From the NCBI GenBank assembly GCA_027627705.1, contig CP091242.1, positions 62,001-126,000 of the forward strand: a stretch of 64,000 nucleotides of DNA. The letters run 5' to 3'. The translations under genes were made by a program, and so were the position numbers. The notes below the pieces were generated by a model. The model was given only the letters and a program-made list of their open reading frames with translations, did not search any database and was not told where the DNA came from. The DNA comes from Hyphomonadaceae bacterium BL14 (GTDB lineage Bacteria > Pseudomonadota > Alphaproteobacteria > Caulobacterales > Maricaulaceae). Positions 8,161 through 17,300 of this stretch are shown one piece after another. Position 1 is the stretch's first letter; each line of letters starts with the position of its first letter.

Positions 8161-8574
8161 ATGAGTGTATTTCGGGCCATCTACACTTCCCGGCCCTTCG
8201 GATTCGACACCGGTCTGTTGCGCAGCGTCCTGATGGACGCCCGCCGCTGCAATACGCGCGACGGCATCACCGGTGCCCTGATCTGCCGCGCGGACATTTA
8301 CCTGCAATGGCTTGAGGGTCCGGAAGAGCTGGTTCGCCGCACGCTGGAGCGCATCAAGCGCGATGACCGCCATCTCGAGGTCAAGCTTCATGTGGCCGAG
8401 ACCGTGCCCGGGCGGGTGTTCGGCGAATGGGCCATGCTTCACGATCCGTCGACCACGTGGATATGGACCCAAGATGAGGTGACGGCGGGGGCCGCAGAGC
8501 GCGCAACCCCTGACGAGGTAACCGGCTTTTTCCTGAAGCTGCGCGAAGAAAGCCGGACGCCGGAAGCGGGCTGA
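8161..8574 (+). CDS. BLUF-domain blue-light photoreceptor
   Basis: A 137-aa protein made almost entirely of a BLUF domain (about residues 3-95). The residues that form the FAD photocycle are in the expected places: Tyr8 (RAIYTS), Asn31 (CNTRDGITGALI) and Gln49 (YLQWLEG), and FGEWAM supplies the usual Trp/Met near residue 90. BLUF domains bind FAD and shift their hydrogen-bond network on blue light. This is a short stand-alone type with no output domain, so it must act by protein-protein contact, as other short BLUF proteins do. The partner is unknown. It lies between the FrhB-family gene and the propionyl-CoA synthase gene, all in the same direction. Confidence 0.93.
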   Translation: MSVFRAIYTSRPFGFDTGLLRSVLMDARRCNTRDGITGALICRADIYLQWLEGPEELVRRTLERIKRDDRHLEVKLHVAETVPGRVFGEWAMLHDPSTTWIWTQDEVTAGAAERATPDEVTGFFLKLREESRTPEAG

Positions 8575-8764
8575 CGTGATCAGGCGGCTGTGTCCGAAGT
8601 CAGACCGGTTTTGTTGCAAAGCAACAGATGGACGGATGAACTCACGTAAGCTAGCGTTTACGAAAGTTTCGGCCTGCCCGGGCGGACCAGCCCGAATGTG
8701 GCGGGCAATAAAAAGCGCCGCCGGCCATTCTTGTCTGGCATAGGCGCGACCGGGGGGACGAGCT

Positions 8765-11700
8765 TTGACCAACAAGATTGCAGTGCCTCCTGTTGCCGCG
8801 CGCAATGAAGTCGTTGACGCCAAGGCCTGGACCGCCATGCGCGAGGCCTGCCTGGCGGATCCGGGTGCATTTCATGGCGCGCTGGCCAAGCGCCATCTGG
8901 CCTGGCTGATCCCCGATCAGGGCGAAAGTGGCGTCTGGGCGCAGCTCGACCGCGATAGCGGGACCTGGCGGGGATGGGATGCGGCGACAGCAGCGCCAGT
9001 GACGCTGGACCTGCCCGAAACGTTCGAGCCCTGGGATCAGGCGTTCAATGCCTCGGACGCGCCGAGCTGGCGTTGGTTCGAGGGCGGGCTGACCAATGCC
9101 GCCTTCAATGAGGTGGACCGCCATGTGCTGGCCGGTCATGGTGATGAAGCGGCGCTGATCTTTGAAGGCGACCGCTGGAACATGTCCAGCGATGGGGGGC
9201 GCGGCGGACCGGTGGACAGCTATCCGGTGTCGCGCAAGACCCTGCTTCTGGAGAGCGCCAAGTGCGCGCTGGCGCTCAAAGCGCTGGGCCTGAAGCCCGG
9301 CGACCGCATCGCGCTGAACATGCCCAATATCCCGCAACAGATTTTCTGGACCGAGGGCGCCAAGCGCCTGGGCGTGATTTACACGCCGGTGTTCGGGGGC
9401 TTCAGCGACAAGACGCTGTCGGACCGCATCGCGGACGCCGGTGCGCGCGTCATCGTGACGGCGGACGGCACGTATCGCAACGCGCAGCTGGTGCCGTTCA
9501 AGCCCAGCTATACCGACCCGGCGCTGGACAATTTCATCGCGGTTAGCGTCGCCAAGTCGATCTTGGCCGAAACCCTGGCGAACCCGGCGCTGCAGATCAG
9601 TGCCGAGGATGCTGCGCGCATCACCGCCGCCGTGGACGAGACGCTGGCGGGAGAAGTGACGGTGGAGCGATCCGACGTCATGCGCGGCGTCGGGCGGGCC
9701 CTGTCGGAAATGGGCCAGACCGGATCGATCAGCGCCCGGCAGGCTGCTGATCTGCGCATTGCGGCGGCGGCCGCGCTGGTGGATTCGCCCGCGCGCGCGG
9801 ATACCGTCATCGTGGTGCGCCATACCGGCCAGGCGGAGCTCAACTGGACCGCGTCGCGCGACCGCTGGAGCCATGAGCTGACGGATGCCGCCGGCGACAC
9901 CCTGCTCAAGGCCGCGCGCGCCGCCGGGTTTGATGTGGCCGATGAAGCGGCCCTGCTGGCGCTGCCCGATGGCGAGTTTGTGCGGGCGGTCTGGGCCGCG
10001 TCCAGGCCGCTGCCGGTGGACGCGGAATACCCCAATTTCATCATCTACACTTCGGGCTCCACGGGTAAGCCCAAGGGCGTGGTCCATGTCCATGGCGGCT
10101 ATTGCGCCGGGATCGCGGCGACCATGGAGGTCGCGTTCGATGCCGCGCCGGGCGATGTCATGTTCGTGGTGGCTGATCCGGGCTGGATCACCGGCCAGTC
10201 CTATCTGATCGCCGGAGCGCTGCTGACGCGCGTCACCTCGATCATCGCCGAGGGCTCGCCGGTGTTTCCTCATGCGGGGCGCTTCGCCTCGATTATCGAG
10301 CGCCACAAGGTCAACATCTTCAAGGCCGGGGTTACCTTCCTGAAATCGGTCATGCAGGACCCGGAAAACCTCAACGACATCAAGACCTATGATCTGTCAG
10401 GCCTGAAGGTCGCCACGTTCTGCGCCGAGCCGGTCTCGCCCGCCGTGCAGGCCTTCGCCATGGAGCATGTGGCCCCCTGGTACATCAATTCCTACTGGGC
10501 GACCGAGCATGGCGGGATCGTCTGGACGCATTTCTATGGTGCGCAAGATTTTGCCCTGCGCCCAGACGCCCACACCTATCCGCTGCCGTGGATTGTCGGC
10601 GATGTGTGGGTGGAGGACGCCGGTGCCACCAAGCCGGACGCGGGCGCAGACGTGCTGACGCGCGGCGAGACCCAGGGTGCGCCCTGGCGGCGTGCAGACA
10701 AAGGCGAGAAGGGCGAGATCGTCATTGCGCTGCCCTATCCGTATCTGGCGCGCACGATCTGGGGCGACACACAGAATTTCGTGGTGGAATCCGACGGTCC
10801 CGGCGCGCGCGTGCAAGCGGGCTGGCGAGGCGATTCCCGGCGCTATGGCGACACCTACTGGCGGCGCTGGCGCGGGGCATGGGCCTATACGCAAGGCGAT
10901 TTCGCCATTGCCCATGATGACGGCTCGTTCTCGCTGCATGGCCGCTCGGACGATGTGATCAATGTCTCGGGTCACCGTATCGGCACCGAGGAGATCGAAG
11001 GCGCGATCCTGCGCGACAAGGCGCTCGATCCCAACTCGCCCGTGGGCAATGTGCTGGTTATCGGCGCGCCGCACCGCGAGAAGGGCGTGACCCCGGTGGC
11101 CTTTATCACCCCGGCGGCGGGCGCGAAACTGACCCTGGACGACAAGCGCCGGCTCACAGACCTCGTTCGGACCGAAAAAGGCGCGGTCGCCGTGCCGTCA
11201 GACTTCCTGGAAGTGCCGGAGTTTCCCGAAACCCGTAGCGGCAAATATATGCGCCGCATGGTGCGCGCGATCGTGGAAGGCGGCGAGGTGGGCGACATCT
11301 CCACCTTGCGCAATCCCGAAAGCCTCGACGCCTTGCGCCGCGTGGTGGAGGACTGGGCGCGCCGCCAGAAGCGCTCTGAAGAGCAGGCTTTGTTCGAGCG
11401 TTACCGCTATTTCCTGGTCCAATACAACGCCGCCGCCAAGGGCAAGCGGGTGGCCACGGTCACGGTCAACAACCCGCCGGTGAACGCGCTGAACGAACGC
11501 GCCATCGACGAGTTGGCCACCATAGTGGAGCACTTGTCGCGCAAGGATGATGTGGCCGCCGTGGTGTTCACGGGTTCCGGCTCCAGCTCCTTCGTGGCGG
11601 GCGCGGACATTCGCCAGATGCTCGAGGAGGTCAACACGCTGTCCGAGGCGATGGCCCTGCCCAGCAACGCCCAGCTGGCCTTCGGGCGCATCGAAATGAT

Positions 11701-14269
11701 GAACAAGCCTTGCATCGCGGCGATCCAGGGCCTGGCGCTGGGCGGGGGCATGGAGTTTGCGCTGGCGTGCCACTACCGCATCGCCGAGCCGACGGCGCGT
11801 TTCGGCCAGCCGGAGATCAATCTGCGGCTTCTGCCGGGCTATGGCGGCACGCAGCGTCTGCCGCGCCTGCTGGCCGACCGCAATCCGGAGACCGGCCTGC
11901 GCGATGCGCTGGACCTGATCCTGGGCGGACGCGCGATTGACGCCGGTGCCGCCCTGTCATTGGGTGCCATCGACGCCGTGGCGGACGGCCCAACAGATGC
12001 CCTGTCGCTGGCTCATGCTGCCGTGCGCGATTTCGTACGTGATCCCGATGGCAGCGCGCTGGGCCGGGCCTTCACTGAACGCCGCGCTGCCACGGAACGC
12101 TGGGCCAAGCCCGGCGAGGCCGATCTGGATGCGGCGCTGGCCGATGATTTCGTGCAGCGCATCCTGCGTCAGCTGGACTGGGCCGGGCGGGGCAAGGCGG
12201 GAGCGCGCGCGCTGGACGCCATCACCACCGGCTGGCGCTCGGGGATGGCAGAAGGTTTGCAGCGCGAGGCCGAGGCCTTCGCCGAAGCGATCATGGACCC
12301 CGAGGGCGGCAAGACCGGCATCCGCCTGTTCATGGACAAGCAGGCACCACCTTTGCCTGTTCGCCGCGATGGCGTGTGGATCGATGAAGCGCATGAACCG
12401 CGCAAGGCCGCGCTGATCGGGGACGGCGAGATGCTGGCGCTGGGCGCGCCCTTCTATCCCGGCATCACGCCGATCCCGCCCTACCAGCTGGCCTTCGGGA
12501 TTGCGCGCGACCCTGAGACCGGCGCGCCGCGCTTCGGTCCGCCGGCCACGCACGAAAAGGAGCTGATCGTTCCGGTGCGCCTGCCCGAGCCCAATGAGGC
12601 GCTGGTCTACATGCTGACCTCGGAGGTCAATTTCAACGATAACTGGGCGCTAACCGGCATTCCGGTCTCGCCGTTTGACGGCCATGACGAGGACGTCCAG
12701 ATCACCGGCTCGGGCGGTCTGGCTCTGATCGCAGCCCTGGGGACCGAGGCCAAGGCCGAAGGCCGGCTGAAAGTCGGTGACCTGGTCAATGTCTATTCGG
12801 GCACCAGCGAGCTGTTGTCCCCGGCGGCGGGCGAGGACCCGATGTATGCCGGCTTCGCCATCCAGGGCTACGAGACCAAGACCGGCAGCCACGCCCAGTT
12901 CCTCAATGTCCAGGCACCCCAGCTCCATGTTCCGCCTGCGGACCTGACGCTGGAGCAGGCGGGCGCGTATACACTGAACCTGGGCACGATCACGCGCTGC
13001 CTGTTCACCACGTTGCAGATCACGCCGGGCAAAACGATTTTCGTCGAGGGTGCCGCCACCGGCACCGGACTGGATGCGCTCAAAAGCAGCGTGCGCACCG
13101 GGCTGGCGGCCACGGGGCTGGTGTCCAGCGAGGACCGTGCGGACTTCATCAAGACCCAAGGTGCCGTTGGGGCTATCAATCGCAAGGACCGCGCAATCGC
13201 GGACGCTTTCACGCCGGTCCCCGACGATGCCGAAGAGGCCAGGGCCTGGGAAGCGGCGGGACTGCCGATCCTGGAACGCTACAAGGCCATGAATGATGGC
13301 AAGCTTGCCGATTATGTGGTGAGCCACGCCGGCGAGCGTGCCTTCCCCAGAAGCTTCCAGCTCCTGGCCGAGGGCGGCGCGCTGGCCTTTTACGGCGCGT
13401 CGTCGGGGTATCATTTCAGCTATATGGGCAAATCGGGCGAGGCCTCGCCCGCCGACATGCTGGCGCGCGCCGGCCTGCGCGGCGGGGAATCGGTGCTGCT
13501 CTATTACGGGGCGGGGTCCGGCGAGCTGGCCGATCCCAAGGGGCTGGAGATGATCGAGGCGGCGCGCCTGTTCAAGGCGCGCATCGCGGTGGTCACCTAT
13601 TCCGACGCCCAGCGTGAATTCCTGCAATCGCTGGGGCTGGAAGATGCAGTCGAGGGTGTGATCTCTATTGAGGGCCTGAAACGCCGGGACGCTGATTTCC
13701 ACTGGCCGCTCACCCTGCCGCGCCTGCCGGACGCCAAGACCGAGACCGAAGCGTTCAAGCGCGGCGTGCGCGACTACCAGCAGAATACGCTCAAACCCTT
13801 CGGGTCGGCGGTGGGCAGGCTGTTGCGCTCACCGGGCAATCCGCGCGGGGCACCGGATCTGGTGATCGAGCGTGCGGCGGTGGATACGCTGGGCGTCTCG
13901 TCTTCGCTGGTGCGCCCGTTCGGCGGCCGTGTGGTCTATGCCGAGGACATGTCCGGCCGGCGCTTCACTTTCTACGCTCCCCAGGTCTGGACGCGCCAGC
14001 GGCGCATCCTGATGCCCACCGCTTCGATCCTGGGCACGCATTTGTGCAACGCCTACGAGGTCACGGTCATGAACTCCATGATCGCGGCGGGCCTGCTGGA
14101 CGTGACCGAACCGACCATGACCCCTTGGGAAGACCTGCCCAAGGCCCATCAGGCGATGTGGGACAATGCCCATTCGGGGGCGACCTATGTGGTCAATCAC
14201 GCCTTGCCGGCGGCGGGTTTGCGCAGCCGGGACGAGTTGTTGGAGCATTGGGCAGCGGCCGGGGATTAA
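8765..14269 (+). CDS. pcs: Trifunctional propionyl-CoA synthase (3-hydroxypropionate to propionyl-CoA)
   Basis: This 1834-aa fusion has three enzymes in order. Residues 1 to about 860 form an acyl-CoA synthetase, with the AMP-binding loop YTSGSTGKPKG at 428-438 and the late lysine K827 in GKYMRRM. Residues about 880-1200 form an enoyl-CoA hydratase, with Glu997 in GGGMEFAL and Glu1017 in GQPEINLRLLPGYGG. Residues about 1240-1834 form an NADPH-dependent acrylyl-CoA reductase, with NADP loop EGAATGTGL. This order, the length and long blocks of near identity match propionyl-CoA synthase of the Chloroflexus 3-hydroxypropionate bi-cycle. It activates 3-hydroxypropionate, dehydrates it and reduces acrylyl-CoA within one polypeptide. 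The start is TTG behind GGGGGG; this gives an N-terminus (ADPGAFHGAL) that aligns with the family. The malonyl-CoA reductase gene follows 45 bases downstream. Confidence 0.96.
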   Translation: MTNKIAVPPVAARNEVVDAKAWTAMREACLADPGAFHGALAKRHLAWLIPDQGESGVWAQLDRDSGTWRGWDAATAAPVTLDLPETFEPWDQAFNASDAPSWRWFEGGLTNAAFNEVDRHVLAGHGDEAALIFEGDRWNMSSDGGRGGPVDSYPVSRKTLLLESAKCALALKALGLKPGDRIALNMPNIPQQIFWTEGAKRLGVIYTPVFGGFSDKTLSDRIADAGARVIVTADGTYRNAQLVPFKPSYTDPALDNFIAVSVAKSILAETLANPALQISAEDAARITAAVDETLAGEVTVERSDVMRGVGRALSEMGQTGSISARQAADLRIAAAAALVDSPARADTVIVVRHTGQAELNWTASRDRWSHELTDAAGDTLLKAARAAGFDVADEAALLALPDGEFVRAVWAASRPLPVDAEYPNFIIYTSGSTGKPKGVVHVHGGYCAGIAATMEVAFDAAPGDVMFVVADPGWITGQSYLIAGALLTRVTSIIAEGSPVFPHAGRFASIIERHKVNIFKAGVTFLKSVMQDPENLNDIKTYDLSGLKVATFCAEPVSPAVQAFAMEHVAPWYINSYWATEHGGIVWTHFYGAQDFALRPDAHTYPLPWIVGDVWVEDAGATKPDAGADVLTRGETQGAPWRRADKGEKGEIVIALPYPYLARTIWGDTQNFVVESDGPGARVQAGWRGDSRRYGDTYWRRWRGAWAYTQGDFAIAHDDGSFSLHGRSDDVINVSGHRIGTEEIEGAILRDKALDPNSPVGNVLVIGAPHREKGVTPVAFITPAAGAKLTLDDKRRLTDLVRTEKGAVAVPSDFLEVPEFPETRSGKYMRRMVRAIVEGGEVGDISTLRNPESLDALRRVVEDWARRQKRSEEQALFERYRYFLVQYNAAAKGKRVATVTVNNPPVNALNERAIDELATIVEHLSRKDDVAAVVFTGSGSSSFVAGADIRQMLEEVNTLSEAMALPSNAQLAFGRIEMMNKPCIAAIQGLALGGGMEFALACHYRIAEPTARFGQPEINLRLLPGYGGTQRLPRLLADRNPETGLRDALDLILGGRAIDAGAALSLGAIDAVADGPTDALSLAHAAVRDFVRDPDGSALGRAFTERRAATERWAKPGEADLDAALADDFVQRILRQLDWAGRGKAGARALDAITTGWRSGMAEGLQREAEAFAEAIMDPEGGKTGIRLFMDKQAPPLPVRRDGVWIDEAHEPRKAALIGDGEMLALGAPFYPGITPIPPYQLAFGIARDPETGAPRFGPPATHEKELIVPVRLPEPNEALVYMLTSEVNFNDNWALTGIPVSPFDGHDEDVQITGSGGLALIAALGTEAKAEGRLKVGDLVNVYSGTSELLSPAAGEDPMYAGFAIQGYETKTGSHAQFLNVQAPQLHVPPADLTLEQAGAYTLNLGTITRCLFTTLQITPGKTIFVEGAATGTGLDALKSSVRTGLAATGLVSSEDRADFIKTQGAVGAINRKDRAIADAFTPVPDDAEEARAWEAAGLPILERYKAMNDGKLADYVVSHAGERAFPRSFQLLAEGGALAFYGASSGYHFSYMGKSGEASPADMLARAGLRGGESVLLYYGAGSGELADPKGLEMIEAARLFKARIAVVTYSDAQREFLQSLGLEDAVEGVISIEGLKRRDADFHWPLTLPRLPDAKTETEAFKRGVRDYQQNTLKPFGSAVGRLLRSPGNPRGAPDLVIERAAVDTLGVSSSLVRPFGGRVVYAEDMSGRRFTFYAPQVWTRQRRILMPTASILGTHLCNAYEVTVMNSMIAAGLLDVTEPTMTPWEDLPKAHQAMWDNAHSGATYVVNHALPAAGLRSRDELLEHWAAAGD

Positions 14270-14314
14270 AGGCCGCCCGCCATACCGATTTTTTGAGTGA
14301 CCAGGAGAGCTTTC

Positions 14315-17300
14315 ATGGCCGGCAAGACCCGCGACGTCGCAGCGCCTCAATCCCGCTCCTCCGGCGCGGGCCGATTGGATGGAAAAACCGTCCTGATCAC
14401 GGGTGCAGCGGGCAATCTTGGCAGTGAGATGGCGCGCCGCTTCGCCGATGAAGGGGCCACGCTGATCCTGACCGGGCGCACGCGCGACCGCATCGAGGCG
14501 GCATGCGCGGATGTGGTGGCCCGGACCGGCGTTCCCGCGGAGCGCGTTGCCCCTTTGGTGCTCGACGGTGGTGATCCGGGGTCTGTGCGTGCGGCGATGG
14601 ACGAGGTTAAGGCGAAGTTCGGCCGCATCGACGTGCTGGTCAACAATGCCGGATCGGCTGGTCCCAAGCAGCCCCTGGACAATGTCCCGCTGTCGAAAGC
14701 CGAGATGGAGGCCAATGGCGATACCGAGACGGTCGGCGACGCCATGCGCAACATTCTGGCGGTCACCTGGAATCTGGCGCGCGCGGCGGCTGATCTGATG
14801 CCCGCGGGTGCAGCGATCATCAATATCTCCACGATTTTCTCCCATACGCGCTATTACGGTCGCATCGCCTATGTGGTGCCCAAGGCCGCACTGAATGCGC
14901 TGTCGCGGCAGCTGGCCAGCGAGTTCGGCGCGCGCGGCGTGCGGGTGAACACCGTGTTCCCCGGCCCCATCGAGAGCGAGCGCATCCGCACGGTCTTCGC
15001 GGCGATGGACAAGGTTCAGGGCAATGAGGACGGCGAGACCGCCGACTATTTCATGGGCCGCATGTCGCTACGCCGCAGCGTCGATGGCGCGCCGCCCGCG
15101 CGCACCCTGCCGACCCCGGCCGACATCGCCCAGACCTGCCTGTTCCTGGCGAGCGAGGATTCGGCTGCGCTCAACGGCGCGGAGATCGATGTCGCTCACG
15201 GCATGAGCGTGCGCAAGGAGTCGCGCTCCACCTACAAGACCCGGCCCTCCTTGCGGGCGCTGGATGGGGCCGGCCTGACCGTACTGATCGTGGCGGGCGA
15301 GAGCTGGGATGATGCGCTGGAGACGGCGCGCATCCAGATCGGCTGTGGCGCGCGTGTGCTTCTGGGCATGGCCCGTGAAGCCGACGTGGCACAGGCCAGG
15401 GCCCGCACCCAGGCGCAAGGCCTGGTCGACGGCCTGACCATTGTGCGCTTCAACCGCACCGAGCCGGAAACCATGGGCGAGACGCTGGACGCCTACAGTG
15501 TGCAGCACGGCCCGGTGACCAGCGCCATCGTGCTGCCGCTCAAGCCGGCGCAATACTTCGCCGGGGCCCTGCTCGACGCCGAAGACGCGACCGTGGACGA
15601 GTTCATGGATGTGGAGCTGGTGGGCGGTATCGCCATCGCCCGCGCCCTGTCGCGCTACTGGAAGACCCGCAGCGATCTTGAACAGCCGCCGCGCTATGTC
15701 TTCATGAGCAACGCCAGCGACGGCGCGGGCGATGTGTACAGCCAGGTGCTCACCGCCGCGATGACCCAGCTGATCCGCATCTGGCGCGACGAAGCACGCG
15801 TGGATGTGGAGGCAGGCCGCTTCCCCCATGCTGTATGGGGCAATCAGATTGTGCGCTTCTCCAATCGTGAGCGCGAGAATATCCGCTTCGCCGCCGGCCA
15901 TGCGACCCGCATCGTCTTCAAGGAGCAGAGGATCGCCAATATCGATCTGCATGTGCCCGAGAAGATCGGCGAGGAGACCGGTGCCACCAGCGCCATGGTC
16001 GGCTTTGCCGAGAACATTACCGGCCTGCATCTGGGCAAGGTCGCCCTGATCACCGGCGGCTCTGCCGGGATTGGCGGACAGGTGGCGCGCCTGCTCGCGC
16101 TGGCCGGTGCCAAGGTGATGATGGTCGCCCGGCGCGCCAGCGAACTGGAAGCGGCGAGAGATCGCATCATCGGCGAGCTTCAGGATATCGGCTTTTCCGG
16201 CGTGGAGCGCCGGGTGCGCATCATGGCCGATGTGGATGTCAGTGATTTCGCGTCGCTCAAAACCGCGCTCGACGCCACGATCGCGGCGTGGGGCCGGGTG
16301 GACTATCTGATCAATAATGCCGGGGTCGCCGGAGCCGAGGACATGGTCGTCGACATGGACCTCGACGCCTGGCGCTTCACCCTCGATGCCAATCTGATTT
16401 CCAATTATTACCTGACACACCATGCGGCGCCGCTGATGAAGGCGCAGGGCGGTGGCTATGTGCTGAACGTATCGTCCTATTTCGGGGGCGAGAAGCTGCG
16501 CGCCGTGGCCTACCCCAACCGGGCCGACTACGCCGTCTCCAAGGCCGGCCAGCGCGCCATGGTGGAAAGCTTCTCGCAGTTTCTCGGCCCCGTGATCCAG
16601 CTAAATGCCATTGCGCCGGGCCCTGTGGATGGTGACCGCCTGTCCGGCGTGGGCGGCAAGCCGGGCCTGTTCCAGCGCCGGGCGCGTCTGATCCTGGAGA
16701 ACAAGCGCCTCAACTCGGTCTATGCCGAGGTGATCAAGTCTGTGCGCGAGGGCGCGTCTGTGGCCACTGTGCTCAACCGGCTGTCGCACAATACCGCGGG
16801 CGTTCTGTCCCATGACATGCTGGCACCGGCTGGCCTGCGCAAGCTGGCGCTGAAAATCGCCCGGGAAGGCGATGGCGTCTGCACATGGGATCAGTACATC
16901 CTGACCCCGGCGCTGGCCGAACGTCTCCTGTCGCGCTTGCGTCTGGGCGGGTATCTGCTGGACGTGCCGGCCTGGCGCGACCTGCCCGGGGACAAGGCCA
17001 AGGGCGGCTGGCTGCGCATTACGCCGCCGGACGATGCGCCCTTCCTGCCGCAGGGCCTGATCAACAAGAACGCCGAGCAGATCGGAGAGGGCGTGTTATC
17101 CCAGTTGCATCTGGGCAAGATGCCTACCGAGGCCGATGTGGCCCAAGCGACGGTGTTCTATCTGGCTGACCGGGCGGTCAGCGGCGAGACCTTCATGCCG
17201 TCCGGCGGTCTGAATGTGGAGCGCTCCACGGTGGAGCGCGACATGTTTGGTGGGCCGCGCCCGGAACGTGTCGAGAAGCTGCGTGGCAAAACGGTCTGGT

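Noticed and set aside
8651..10306. Minus-strand open frame of 551 codons at the start of the propionyl-CoA synthase gene
   Set aside because: The plus strand here encodes the acyl-CoA synthetase domain with intact motifs; the minus frame is low-complexity antisense.
15068..16423. Minus-strand open frame of 451 codons inside the malonyl-CoA reductase gene
   Set aside because: Antisense to intact SDR domains; composition typical of an antisense frame.
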